DNA of 56,014 nucleotides, taken from NCBI GenBank assembly GCA_947632195.1, contig CANROE010000011.1:1-56014 (forward strand). The letters run 5' to 3'. Both the position numbers and the translations under genes were made by a program. The notes under the pieces are model-generated. The model worked only from the letters and a program-made list of their open reading frames with translations. It was not told the origin of the DNA and searched no databases. Source of the DNA: an uncultured Clostridia bacterium. Lineage in GTDB: Bacteria > Bacillota > Clostridia > Christensenellales > Borkfalkiaceae. Positions 34,092 through 42,209 of this stretch are shown here, one piece after another; positions within the stretch are counted from its first letter, which is position 1; each line of letters begins with the position of its first letter.

Positions 34092-34128
34092 TCACGCCGA
34101 AGGCAAAGCGCGCATTGTTCCCAAAAAA

Positions 34129-34265
34129 TGTCATTTCGAGCGTAGTCGAGAAATCTCTACCTTGTCCCCAAAATGTCATTTCGAGCTTGTCGCCCCGCCC
34201 GCACGCTCTATGTTGTCTAAGAGCGGCACGAGGAGCCTGCGACGAAGTAGAAATCTCTACCTTAT
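34129..34265. repeat. Two REP-like palindromes between tpiA and the deaminase
   Basis: TGTCATTTCGA...GAGAAATCTC at 34129-34163, and a longer variant at 34174-34265 in which the two ends are separated by an insert. Confidence 0.8.
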
Positions 34266-34308
34266 TTTAGTGACGGCTTGCTTTTGGGAGCGGATAAGAG
34301 GGAAAATC

Positions 34309-34770
34309 ATGAACAAATATATGAACGAGGCGATCGAGGAGGCCAAGACGGGCATTCTCGCAGGAGAAGGCGGCCCTTTCGGCAGTGTAGTCGTAAAGGA
34401 CGGCAAGATCGTCGGGCGGGGGCACAACCAAGTTGTCAAGCTCAACGATCCCACCTGCCACGGCGAAATGCAGGCGATCCGCGACGCATGTAAAAATTTA
34501 GGGACGTTCGACCTTACGGGGTGCGAACTTTACACCACGGGCGAGCCCTGCCATATGTGTCTTACCGCGTGCATGTGGGCAAATCTCGACAAGGTGTACT
34601 ACGGCTGCACGGTCGCGGACAATGAGGATATCGGCTTTCGGGACAACATGATGGACAAGATCTTCGGCGGAAGAGACAAGCTGGGAGATTTTCTGTCGGA
34701 AACCGAGCGCGGGGAATGCCTCAAACTTTTCAACGTGTATAAAAATCTGAAAAACAAAACGAATTATTAA
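34309..34770 (+). CDS. Nucleobase deaminase, guanine-deaminase-like (CMP/dCMP deaminase fold)
   Basis: 153 residues. The zinc motifs are HGE in PTCHGEMQAI (replacing the commoner HAE) and PCHMC in GEPCHMCLTACMW. GGPFGSVVVKDGKIVGRGHNQV and the C-terminal length match the B. subtilis GuaD type better than TadA, which lacks this tail. The likely reaction is guanine to xanthine. It is a lone purine gene between glycolytic genes, probably by chance rather than function. Confidence 0.82.
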   Translation: MNKYMNEAIEEAKTGILAGEGGPFGSVVVKDGKIVGRGHNQVVKLNDPTCHGEMQAIRDACKNLGTFDLTGCELYTTGEPCHMCLTACMWANLDKVYYGCTVADNEDIGFRDNMMDKIFGGRDKLGDFLSETERGECLKLFNVYKNLKNKTNY

Positions 34771-34778
34771 AGGACGTC

Positions 34779-34831
34779 AATCAACCGCAACGGGTCCGCA
34801 GGCTATGCCTGCGGACCCGTTGCGGTTGATT
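34779..34831. terminator. Perfect 25-bp hairpin with TAT loop
   Basis: The arms 34779-34803 and 34807-34831 are exactly complementary. It starts 9 nt after the deaminase stop codon. No T-run follows. It is the longest perfect stem in the window. Confidence 0.75.
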
Positions 34832-34845
34832 CGGGGGAGAAATGT

Positions 34846-34979
34846 AGTTCACGCGTTTCTTTTCCCCCTCCCCCCTTGCCCACCCCTTGAGGGGTGGGTG
34901 TCACGCAAAGCGTGACGGAAGGGGTGTCGTCCGAAAATAAACGCCGTGAGGAAATTGGCATTGATGCCTTAACTTAGTT
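34846..34979. repeat. Intergenic repeat module, copy 2
   Basis: Second copy of the module at 32923-33053, with TCACGC-AAA-GCGTGA as its variable inner palindrome where copy 1 has TCTCCGAAGGAGA. The sequence after it (34980-35190) is non-coding and contains further C/G-run blocks. Confidence 0.85.
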
Positions 34980-35194
34980 ACTCTCGCAGTCGCGTTGTCC
35001 AACAACAAGCCGTAAGAATGCGGCAAATTGGGGGCGCTACCGCAGGGAGACACTGCTCCGCGCAGTGTTTGGGGGGACATCAACCCCCACCACCCGCTTC
35101 GCGGGAGCCGCCCCCTTCAAAGGGGGCAGCTTCGCCTCCCCCATCGCTGCTCCATAAAATTCTTTTCCGCAAATTATAATTTTCTCCCAAGCGC

Positions 35195-35223
35195 TTGATA
35201 AAACAATTCGATTGGTGTATAAT
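35195..35223 (+). promoter_or_regulatory. gpmI promoter
   Basis: TTGATA (35195-35200), 17 nt, TATAAT (35218-35223). Confidence 0.85.
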
Positions 35224-35253
35224 AGCATGGAAAGAAAAGGAGAAAACCGTATT

Positions 35254-36810
35254 ATGAAGAAAATTCCTTATGCACTCATCATCATGGACGGCTACGGGCT
35301 CAACCCCGAGCACGAAGGCAACGCCATCTATATGGACGGCAGCAAAAACGTGAACCGCCTCCGCAAAGAATACCCCTCCTCCACCTTGGGAGCGAGCGGC
35401 CTCTCCGTCGGCCTCCCCGACGGACAGATGGGTAACTCCGAGGTGGGTCACCTCAACATCGGTGCGGGACGTATCGTCTATCAGGACCTCACCAAGATCA
35501 CAAAGGCCATCGAGGACGGCGACTTTTTCGGGAACCCTGCGCTCATCAAAGCGATGGACAGCGCGAAAAACAGCGGCAAACAGCTCCACCTTTGGGGGCT
35601 TTTATCGGACGGCGGCGTGCACTCCCACATCACCCACCTCTTCGCCCTGTTGAAGATGGCAAAGGAGCGCGGCGTGCCCCAAACTTTCGTCCACGGCTTT
35701 ATGGACGGCAGAGATGTCTCCCCCACCTCAGGCGTGGAATATGTGAAAGAGCTCCTCGCCTATATGAAGGAACTCGGCTACGGAAAGCTCGCCTCCCTCT
35801 CGGGCAGATACTATTCGATGGATCGTGACAACAACTGGGACCGCGAGGAAAAGAGCTACGATATGCTCACCCTCGGCACAGGGATCCATGCGGACGACCC
35901 CGTGAAGGCGCTCGACGATTCCTATGCGGGCGGCGTGACCGACGAATTTGTGCTCCCCACCAACATCTGCGAGAACGGCAAGCCCGTTGCTCTCGTACAA
36001 GAGGGCGACAGCATCATCTTCTTCAACTTCCGTCCCGACCGTGCAAGGCAGATCACCCGCGCATTCACGCAGGACCCCTTCGTCGTTCCCAAGGGCACGG
36101 CGTTTGAGAGAAAGACGGGCTTTTTGCACCCCGTTTACGTCTGCTTTACGGTGTATGACGCAGCGTTCGAGGGAGTGGAGGTCGCCTTCCCCAAACAGAG
36201 CCTCGACAACACGCTCGGCGAATATCTTGCAAAGATGGGCAAGAAACAGCTTCGCATCGCCGAAACTGAAAAATACGCGCACGTCACCTTCTTCTTCAAC
36301 GGCGGCGTGGAAAAGCCCAACGAAAACGAAGTGCGGGTGCTCATCAATTCGCCCAAGGTGGCAACCTATGACCTGCAACCCGAGATGTCCGCGCCCGAAG
36401 TTACGGAGCGGGTGCTCAAAGAGCTTGACACGGGCGAGTACGACGTCATGATCCTGAACTTTGCCAACTGCGACATGGTGGGTCATACGGGCGTCATTCC
36501 AGCCGCAGTGAAGGCGGTGCACACGGTGGACGGCTGCGTGCAGAAGGTGGTGGATAAAATTCTTTCGATGGGCGGCTCGGCGCTGCTCACCGCCGACCAC
36601 GGCAATGCGGACAGAATGCTCGACGCGGACGGCTCCCCCTTCACGGCGCATACCACCAACCCCGTACCCGTCGTGCTCATTTCCGAGAAATTGAAGAACG
36701 TAAAACTGAGAACGGGCGGCATTTTGGCCGATCTTGCGCCCACGCTGCTCGAAATGATGGGGCTCCCCATTCCTCCCGAAATGACAGGAAAGAGCCTGAT
36801 TGAGAAGTAA
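35254..36810 (+). CDS. gpmI: 2,3-bisphosphoglycerate-independent phosphoglycerate mutase
   Basis: 518 residues, the usual length. The metal-binding alkaline-phosphatase-type core shows IIMDGYGLN, catalytic Ser in QMGNSEVGHLNIGAGR, HGFMDGRDVSP, GRYYSMDRDNNW, FFNFRPDRARQI, LNFANCDMVGHTG and TADHGNAD. It interconverts 3- and 2-phosphoglycerate and needs Mn2+. ATG 35254 follows AAGGAG; an upstream in-frame start overlaps the promoter. It has its own promoter and a strong hairpin end. Confidence 0.97.
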   Translation: MKKIPYALIIMDGYGLNPEHEGNAIYMDGSKNVNRLRKEYPSSTLGASGLSVGLPDGQMGNSEVGHLNIGAGRIVYQDLTKITKAIEDGDFFGNPALIKAMDSAKNSGKQLHLWGLLSDGGVHSHITHLFALLKMAKERGVPQTFVHGFMDGRDVSPTSGVEYVKELLAYMKELGYGKLASLSGRYYSMDRDNNWDREEKSYDMLTLGTGIHADDPVKALDDSYAGGVTDEFVLPTNICENGKPVALVQEGDSIIFFNFRPDRARQITRAFTQDPFVVPKGTAFERKTGFLHPVYVCFTVYDAAFEGVEVAFPKQSLDNTLGEYLAKMGKKQLRIAETEKYAHVTFFFNGGVEKPNENEVRVLINSPKVATYDLQPEMSAPEVTERVLKELDTGEYDVMILNFANCDMVGHTGVIPAAVKAVHTVDGCVQKVVDKILSMGGSALLTADHGNADRMLDADGSPFTAHTTNPVPVVLISEKLKNVKLRTGGILADLAPTLLEMMGLPIPPEMTGKSLIEK

Positions 36811-36825
36811 ACAATATCAAAAGCA

Positions 36826-36868
36826 CAAAGCCGCCCGCAGCGCAAAACTTGCGCTGCGGGCGGCTTTG
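36826..36868. terminator. Perfect 20-bp hairpin with AAC loop after gpmI
   Basis: Arms 36826-36845 and 36849-36868 are exactly complementary. Only short T/G sequence follows. Confidence 0.75.
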
Positions 36869-36923
36869 AGCGTTGTTCCCTGCGCTGTGCCCAATTTGCC
36901 ATTTCGCTCCGCTGTCCAAATAA

Positions 36924-37106
36924 TGTCATTTCGAGCGAAGTCGAGAAATCTCACATTATGATATTGCGAACACCCTTCGACAAGCTCAGGGTAACGGGAT
37001 TCTTAAAATATGTCATTTCGAGCGAAGTCGAGAAATCTCGCCTTATTTATAATGCGGTAGAGATGTCTCGACACGCCTCGTCCCTCGGCGGCTCGACATG
37101 ACATTT
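36924..37106. repeat. Cluster of REP-like palindromes (A, A, B order)
   Basis: A-type units (TGTCATTTCGAGCGAAGTCG, then AGAAATCTC) at 36924-36960 and 37011-37045. An inverted B-type unit (GTAGAGATGTCTCGAC...GACATGACATTTT) at 37058-37106 forms a pair with the second A unit. Between them, CCCTTCGACAAGCTCAGGGT (36973-36992) is a further dispersed-type motif. The remainder to 37398 is non-coding with more degenerate repeat pieces. Confidence 0.85.
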
Positions 37107-37398
37107 TGGAATGGTGCCCCTTCCCCCGCTGACGCGAGGGCGGGCAAGTGTATATAATAGCGTCATTCCGAGCCGTAAGGGTTATTACAAAGTCCGACAT
37201 GGCAATTCCCCGAGGGAATCTTGCTACGTCCAAGTACGATCAAAACCAAACCAAAACGTACCAACGTCGGAGCTCGCCGCCCCCCTCTCGCTTTCCTCTC
37301 GGAAAGCTCCTCTTTCGGCGGCTCCTCCTCTCCCCGCAAAAATACTTCGTCTTTTTTCGGGGCCCCCTCTCGACAGAACCCGTCTTCCTTTTTTTACG

Positions 37399-37436
37399 TT
37401 ACAAGGCGCGCCAGCAAATGCGGGCGCGCCTTGTAA
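37399..37436. terminator. 14-bp hairpin just downstream of rnpB
   Basis: ttacaaggcgcgcc (37399-37412) pairs exactly with 37423-37436, directly after the 3' end of the RNase P RNA on the minus strand. No U-run follows on that strand. Confidence 0.65.
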
Positions 37437-37438
37437 TA

Positions 37439-37819
37439 CGAGCGGACCTGTAAGCCGGGTTCTGTCGAGCGCGGTCATTTATCTACACCTACCGTCACCG
37501 ATAGGCTCCAGCGTTATTCACGGCACTCCCTCGGGCGGGCAACCCATGTGAGAGAGGCCCAAACTTGCATCGGACGGGGTTTACATGGCACGGGGCGTTA
37601 CCGTCCCGTCGGTGAGCTCTTACCTCGCCTTTCCATCCTTGCTCGCCGCCGCGGGTGTTTCCCGTGGGCGCCCTCTATAAAGAGGGACTCGGCGGGCGGT
37701 CTATTTCTGTTGCACTTTCCTTGAAGTCGCCTTCACCTGACGTTATCAGGCGTCCTGCCCTGCGATGCCCGGACTTTCCTCACCGCAATTTCTTGCGCCG
37801 CGACCGCGTAGTCCGCTCG
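37439..37819 (-). ncRNA. rnpB: RNase P RNA, apparently A-type
   Basis: On the minus strand the RNA starts CGAGCGGAC and ends GTCCGCTCG, forming the 9-bp P1 helix. Conserved blocks are present in order: GAGGAAAGTCCGGGC, GATAACGTCAGG, GTGCAACAGAAATAGACCGCC, GGTAAGAGCTCACC, and the 3' AGATAAATGACCGC...GACAGAACCCGGCTTAC. About 381 nt, a normal length. It is the catalytic RNA that trims 5' leaders from pre-tRNAs. It is antisense to the flanking glycolytic genes. Confidence 0.95.
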
Positions 37820-37829
37820 TATCGTGTAC

Positions 37830-37835
37830 ATTATA
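37830..37835 (-). promoter_or_regulatory. Extended -10 promoter of rnpB
   Basis: TGCTATAAT on the minus strand (TATAAT 37830-37835), about 10 nt before the RNA 5' end. The -35 is poor, but the TGn extension compensates. Confidence 0.75.
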
Positions 37836-37929
37836 GCACATTTTTTCGGAAAAGCTACTCTTTTTTATTGCCGGTTTGCGAAAAAAAATCTGCGCGGGGC
37901 GCATCATTGCATTTTTAGTTATTTCTTGG

Positions 37930-38045
37930 CTCCCCCTTGAGGGGAAGCTGTCATGAGCCTGCGAATGACTGAGGGGGTGTAATGACCAACGACACCCCTT
38001 CCGCCTCCTTCGTCGGCACCCACCCCTCAAGGGGTGGGCAAGAAG
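37930..38045 (-). repeat. Related repeat module upstream of pyk
   Basis: Contains the CCCACCCCT..AGGGGTGGG palindrome and GACACCCCTTCCG in inverse orientation to the copies at 32923 and 34846, together with a CCCCCTTGAGGGG stretch. Confidence 0.65.
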
Positions 38046-38050
38046 GCTTA

Positions 38051-38148
38051 TGTCATTTCGACCAAGCCGCCTTGGCGGCGCGTGGAGAAATCTCACATTA
38101 TGAAAACTAAGGTAGAGATGTCTCGACTACGCTCGACATGACATTTTG
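38051..38148. repeat. Inverted pair of REP-like palindromes
   Basis: A-type unit 38051-38095 with the variant centre ACCAAGCCGCCTTGGCGGCG, linker with CACATTATGAAAACTAAG, then B-type unit 38111-38148. Confidence 0.85.
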
Positions 38149-38243
38149 GAACTTTGCTCACCCCTTTAAATCCCCCTCCCGTGGAGGGGGTTTCGTCCCG
38201 CACATGCGCGAAACAATTTGTTTAAAAAATTTCCGAAAACCCC

Positions 38244-38271
38244 TTGATTTTTGTCCCGATTATGATAAAAT
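38244..38271 (+). promoter_or_regulatory. pyk promoter
   Basis: TTGATT (38244-38249), 16 nt, TAAAAT (38266-38271). Confidence 0.7.
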
Positions 38272-38302
38272 ATTTGCGAAGTCATTTCGAGGGGGAAATT
38301 TT

Positions 38303-39715
38303 ATGAAGAAAACAAAAATCGTCTGCACGCTCGGGCCTTCTTCCGAAACGGAGGAGATCATCTCCGCCATGGCGGACGCGGGCATGAACGTGGCGCGAAT
38401 CAACTTCTCGCACGGCACCCATGAAGATCACGCCAAAAAGATCGCGATCATCAAAAAAGTGCGTGAAAAAAAGCATATCCCGCTGCCCATTCTGCTTGAT
38501 ACCAAGGGCCCCGAATTCCGAATCAAAACCTTTAAGGACGGCAAAATTTTCCTCAAAGAGGGAGATACCTTCACCTTCACCTCCGACGAGATCGAGGGCG
38601 ACGAGACCCGCGTATCCGTCTCCTATAAAAACATCTGCTCCGACATGAAACCGGGGGATAAAATTCTGCTCAACAACGGGCTCATGGTGTTTGAAGTCAC
38701 CGAAGTGAAAAAGCCCGACGTTATATGCAAAGTGGTCATCGGCGGCGAGCTTTCCAACCGCAAGAGCATGTTTTTCCCCGAAAAGCAGCTCGACCTCATC
38801 TATCTCTCCGAACAGGACAAGGCCGATCTTCTCTTCGGCATCGAGCATGAAGTCGATTTCGTGGCATGTTCCTTTGTCTCCAAGGCGCAGGACATCCTCG
38901 ACGTTAGAAACTTTTTGAAGGAGCACGGCAGTACCAACATCGACCTCATAGCAAAGATCGAGAACCGCGCGGGCGTGAACAACCTCGACGAAATTTTGAA
39001 GGTTTCGGACGGGATCATGATCGGACGCGGCGATATGGGCGTGGAGATCCCCTATGAGGAACTCCCCGACATTCAAAAGACGATCATCACCGCCTGCCGT
39101 AAAGCGGGCAAACGGTGCATTACGGCAACGGAAATGCTCGAAAGCATGATCCACCAACCCCGCCCCACCCGTGCCGAGATTTCCGACGTTGCAAACGCCG
39201 TGTACGACGGCTCCTCCGCCATAATGCTCTCGGGCGAGACGGCGGCGGGCGAATATCCCGTGCAGGCGGTCGCCGCGATGGCGCGCATTGCAGAACAGGC
39301 TGAAAACAAGACGGAGTACATTCAATACGTTGAAGACAAAGATTATCTCATCCGCGGGCTGTCGGACGCGCTGTCCCATTCGGCGTGCCTGCTCGCCCAC
39401 GACGTGCACGCAAAGGCGATCGTCGTCTGCACGAGAACGGGCGGCACGGCGAAGATGGTCTCCCGTTTCCGTCCCAACATCGACATTATCGGCATGACGA
39501 CGGACGAGAAGAGCTACCGGAAACTCGCCCTTTCGTGGGGGGTATTGCCCGTCCTCTCCGAGGAATACTTCTCGGTGGACGTGTTGTTCCACTTTGCAAA
39601 GCGCGCGGCGGTGGAGAGCGGACTTGTAAAGCATGGAGACGTCATCGTCATCACGGGCGGCACGCCCAACGGCAAGAGCGGCAACTCCTCTCTCATCAAT
39701 CTCGAAACGGTGTAA
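38303..39715 (+). CDS. pyk: Pyruvate kinase
   Basis: 470 residues. It starts KKTKIVCTLGPSSE and has NVARINFSHG, LLDTKGPEFR, the metal/substrate region IAKIENRAGVNNLDEIL with IMIGRGDMGVE, and the signature ITATEMLESMIHQPRPTRAEISDVANAVYDGSSAIMLSGETAAGEYP. The C-terminal allosteric domain is present but the extra PEP-utilising domain of many Bacilli and Clostridia is absent. It makes ATP and pyruvate from PEP. ATG 38303 follows GAGGGGG. The hairpin at 39733 ends the unit. Confidence 0.97.
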   Translation: MKKTKIVCTLGPSSETEEIISAMADAGMNVARINFSHGTHEDHAKKIAIIKKVREKKHIPLPILLDTKGPEFRIKTFKDGKIFLKEGDTFTFTSDEIEGDETRVSVSYKNICSDMKPGDKILLNNGLMVFEVTEVKKPDVICKVVIGGELSNRKSMFFPEKQLDLIYLSEQDKADLLFGIEHEVDFVACSFVSKAQDILDVRNFLKEHGSTNIDLIAKIENRAGVNNLDEILKVSDGIMIGRGDMGVEIPYEELPDIQKTIITACRKAGKRCITATEMLESMIHQPRPTRAEISDVANAVYDGSSAIMLSGETAAGEYPVQAVAAMARIAEQAENKTEYIQYVEDKDYLIRGLSDALSHSACLLAHDVHAKAIVVCTRTGGTAKMVSRFRPNIDIIGMTTDEKSYRKLALSWGVLPVLSEEYFSVDVLFHFAKRAAVESGLVKHGDVIVITGGTPNGKSGNSSLINLETV

Positions 39716-39732
39716 TGCAAAACGGCAATTCC

Positions 39733-39759
39733 GAGACCCGATCGAACCGATCGGGTCTC
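39733..39759 (+). terminator. 12-bp hairpin after pyk
   Basis: gagacccgatcg (39733-39744), AAC loop, exact complement 39748-39759. Confidence 0.7.
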
Positions 39760-39787
39760 AGTATAAATGATTATACGGTGTTCAACT

Positions 39788-40102
39788 ATGCATGATACTG
39801 TAAGAATAAAATTGATTGTTTTGTTACTGTCAGCAATCTTGATTGGAATAAGTGTATTGTTATTTTTTATTGATCAGTCGTTGTCGTGGACCACTGAAAA
39901 AATTATTTCTTGTGTAATTGTGAATGTATGGTTATTTTTCATTATACCGGCATTGCGCAATTCGTATAATCTGAATCGCGGGAAGTCTTACGAGGAGTGG
40001 TTTAAAATGGGTTTTGCATTTGGAGCAAGTGGAATTGCATTCCCTCTTATATTGGCGCCATATTTTGGGTTAGCATATTATTTTACTTTTAAGGATAATT
40101 AA
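39788..40102 (+). CDS. Small AT-rich membrane protein, unknown
   Basis: 104 residues. Three membrane segments are evident (about 7-27, 36-58 and 76-100), with a short charged loop GKSYEEWFKMGF between the second and third. The DNA is clearly more AT-rich than its neighbours and uses different codons (ATT, TTA, AAT), which suggests recent acquisition. An in-frame ATG at 39767 is possible. There is no clear ribosome site or promoter, so expression is uncertain. I do not recognise the family. Confidence 0.5.
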   Translation: MHDTVRIKLIVLLLSAILIGISVLLFFIDQSLSWTTEKIISCVIVNVWLFFIIPALRNSYNLNRGKSYEEWFKMGFAFGASGIAFPLILAPYFGLAYYFTFKDN

Positions 40103-40138
40103 CAGCACATCATGATTACAAATTTAATAGGGGAAAGT

Positions 40139-40255
40139 GTTCCGCATTCCCCTTGCTGTCCCTGAAAGGGAAAGTACCCGCATAGCGGGGGAAAGGGTTC
40201 CATCCCCTCAGTCGCGCAAACGCGACAGCTCCCCTACAAGGGGCGCCAAGGGTTG
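40139..40255. repeat. C/G-run repeat module before the RpiR gene
   Basis: CCCCTTGCTGTCCCTGAAAGGG...GCGGGGGAAAGGG, then CCCCTCAGTCGCGCAAACGCGACAGCTCCCC. Related to 46698-46755 and to the AGGGACAGCAA blocks at 33162-33305 and 48499-48727. Confidence 0.6.
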
Positions 40256-40292
40256 CCCCCGCTCGCCTCTTCTGCCCAACCGCATTGCAATA

Positions 40293-41051
40293 TCACAATT
40301 TGTTTCCCGCGATCGAGCAGGCGCTGCGCGCAAGCGCGACTTCAAACCGCTCGGGATGTGCCCGATACAGCCCAGCGCAAAGAATGTCCACTAAAAAGAG
40401 AGGCGCAAGCCGTTCCCCTCGCCCCTCGCATTCCGCCGAAAGAGAACAGTCCGCAAACGGGTCTCTTCTTCCGATGGACAAGATCTTTACCCCGTGCGCC
40501 CGCGCAAGCTGCGCCGCCCGTTCCGTCCCTCCGTCCGCGCCCAAAACGATTAGCAGGTCCCCCTCTCCGCAAGCGGGAATGACCGTGTAGCGCAGGAGCG
40601 CGTCCTCTTCCTTTGCGACAAAGATCCCCATTTCAAGCAGTCTGCTTTTGAGTTCGAGCGCCGCAAGTTCCGCCCGCTCGGCGGCAATGCAGGAAATCTT
40701 TTGCGCCCCGAGAATGAGCCCCATCGCCTCTTTCAGCGCCGCAGCGTCGAGCTCTTCGCGGCACCGCTCGAACACCGCGAGATACTCCGCCTGTATTTCA
40801 TAGGAAAAATCTTTCGGCGCCTCTTCCAGACACCCCTTCCCTCCCCGCGCAAAAGCGACGCGAAAATCGGAATATCCCCGATAGCCGAGACGGCGGCAAA
40901 GCCGCAGCACGGTGGCATCCGAGACCCCCGCCGCCGCCGAAAGTTCGGTCACCGAAAAGCGGACAAGTCTTTTTTCGTCCGCCCGTTTGAGATATTCCTC
41001 CAACTTCCGCATCGCGGGAGAAAGTCCGCGCTTTTCTTCTTCGCTCTCCAT
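40293..41051 (-). CDS. MurR/RpiR family transcriptional regulator
   Basis: 252 residues. The N-terminal helix-turn-helix (about 30-75) reads FSVTELSAAAGVSDATVLRLCRRLGYRGYSDFRVAF, the RpiR signature. A SIS-type sugar-phosphate-binding domain follows (about 110-245; ISCIAAERAELAALELKSRLLEMGI, LLIVLGADGGTERAAQLARAHGVKILSIG). Such proteins sense phosphosugars, but no target operon adjoins it. ATG 41051 lies behind AGGGGG; the frame extends further upstream through the promoter. Confidence 0.88.
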   Translation of the reverse strand: MESEEEKRGLSPAMRKLEEYLKRADEKRLVRFSVTELSAAAGVSDATVLRLCRRLGYRGYSDFRVAFARGGKGCLEEAPKDFSYEIQAEYLAVFERCREELDAAALKEAMGLILGAQKISCIAAERAELAALELKSRLLEMGIFVAKEEDALLRYTVIPACGEGDLLIVLGADGGTERAAQLARAHGVKILSIGRRDPFADCSLSAECEGRGERLAPLFLVDILCAGLYRAHPERFEVALARSACSIAGNKL

Positions 41052-41081
41052 GATCCCCCTGCCCTGTCTCCCTTTTCCTTG

Positions 41082-41111
41082 ATTATAGTACGTCTTTAAC
41101 TTACTTGTCAA
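41082..41111 (-). promoter_or_regulatory. RpiR-gene promoter with palindrome over the -35
   Basis: TTGACA (41106-41111), 18 nt, TATAAT (41082-41087) on the minus strand. The perfect palindrome TTACTT-GTC-AAGTAA (41101-41115) covers the -35 box and lies between the two divergent regulators, so it may control both. Confidence 0.75.
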
Positions 41112-41132
41112 GTAATAACGTATTTTTTTGTC

Positions 41133-41138
41133 TATAAT
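41133..41138 (+). promoter_or_regulatory. -10 box 6 nt before the XRE gene
   Basis: TATAAT followed by six T and then ATG 41145, with no Shine-Dalgarno. The -35 is not well defined. Confidence 0.55.
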
Positions 41139-41144
41139 TTTTTT

Positions 41145-41357
41145 ATGGACAGTACAACGAAATTCACCGAGCGGTTCAATGAAGTATTGCGTTATTCGGG
41201 GATCCGCCAGACGTCGCTGGCAAAGGCGGCGAACGTCTCCAAGCAATGTATTTCGGATTATAAGGCGGGAAAGAGCGTCCCGAGCCTGGACACGCTCTTC
41301 CTCATCTGTAAATTTCTCGACATTTCGGCCGATTACCTGCTCGGGTTGGAAGATTGA
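41145..41357 (+). CDS. Small XRE-family DNA-binding protein
   Basis: 70 residues, essentially one helix-turn-helix domain (FNEVLRYSGIRQTSLAKAANVSKQCISDYKAGKSVPSLDTLFLICKFLDISADYLLGLED). The C-terminal 'ISADYLLGL' is typical of phage- and chromosome-encoded XRE proteins. It is divergent from the RpiR gene and shares its control region. The mRNA is probably leaderless. Target unknown. Confidence 0.85.
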   Translation: MDSTTKFTERFNEVLRYSGIRQTSLAKAANVSKQCISDYKAGKSVPSLDTLFLICKFLDISADYLLGLED

Positions 41358-41444
41358 ACCTTCTTTTGTTTGTATTATTTTTCACGGGGCGGGCTTTGCG
41401 ATCTGCAAAGTTGTAAAAAGTTTTATGAAATTCTTCGCCCCGAC

Positions 41445-41473
41445 TTGCCAAAAGCGCAGACATATGATATAAT
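41445..41473 (+). promoter_or_regulatory. radC promoter
   Basis: TTGCCA (41445-41450), 17 nt, TATAAT (41468-41473), with a GGGAGAGAAGAGAG leader before ATG 41503. Confidence 0.85.
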
Positions 41474-41502
41474 TTTTACAATTCCACGGGAGAGAAGAGA
41501 GA

Positions 41503-42201
41503 ATGCACGAGGGGCACAGGCAGCGGATGATCGCACGGTTAGAGGATCACGAAGAGAGTCTTTTGGACCATGAGCTGCTGGAAATTCTGCTCTTCAACGC
41601 GATCCCGCGCAAAAACACCAACGAGATCGCCCATGCCCTTCTCGAAAAATTCGGCTCCCTTTCCGCGATTGCCACCGCAGAGACCAAGTCGATCGCCACG
41701 GTAAAGGGGGTCGGTGAAAGTACGGCGGCATACCTTAGGTGTATTTTTCTGATCAATTCACGCATAAGAGAGGAAAAGCCCAAAACGTTTCCCTCGGCGC
41801 GGAACTATGCGGAATTTTCCAAGCTCCTCGCCGAGCGGCTGCGCAACAGGGAAGAGGAGTGTTTGGAACTCTTCGCCACCGATAAAGACGGCAACATTCT
41901 CGGGGTGGAATCCTATACCTCGCGCGAACGGGAGCATGTGCGGCTGGAACCCCGCGTCATTACCAAGTTTTTCGCGGACAACGAGCCCAAGGCGCTCGTC
42001 ATTGCCCACAACCATCTCAGCGGCGGCGCGTCGCCCTCCCACAGCGACGACTTGTTTACCCGCCGCATGCTGGCGGTATGCGCCTTTCACGGGATCCCGC
42101 TCTATGACCATATCATCGTCTCCCCCACCGACATGTTCAGCTATCATGCCTGCGCGCGGCTGGACTATATCGCGACCCTTCCCCTCGACCCCGAGCTTTG
42201 A
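41503..42201 (+). CDS. radC: RadC/JAB-domain protein
   Basis: 232 residues. The N-terminal helix-hairpin-helix part (about 1-90; GHRQRMIARLEDH, ATVKGVGESTAAYLR) precedes the JAB/MPN domain with the metal motif AHNHLSGGASPSHSDD. HxHx(7)S(x2)D is intact, so it may be an active metalloprotease. The role is unresolved; it is no longer regarded as a DNA-repair protein. It opens the unit that continues into the two-component genes. Confidence 0.93.
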   Translation: MHEGHRQRMIARLEDHEESLLDHELLEILLFNAIPRKNTNEIAHALLEKFGSLSAIATAETKSIATVKGVGESTAAYLRCIFLINSRIREEKPKTFPSARNYAEFSKLLAERLRNREEECLELFATDKDGNILGVESYTSREREHVRLEPRVITKFFADNEPKALVIAHNHLSGGASPSHSDDLFTRRMLAVCAFHGIPLYDHIIVSPTDMFSYHACARLDYIATLPLDPEL

Positions 42202-42209
42202 GCAAAACC

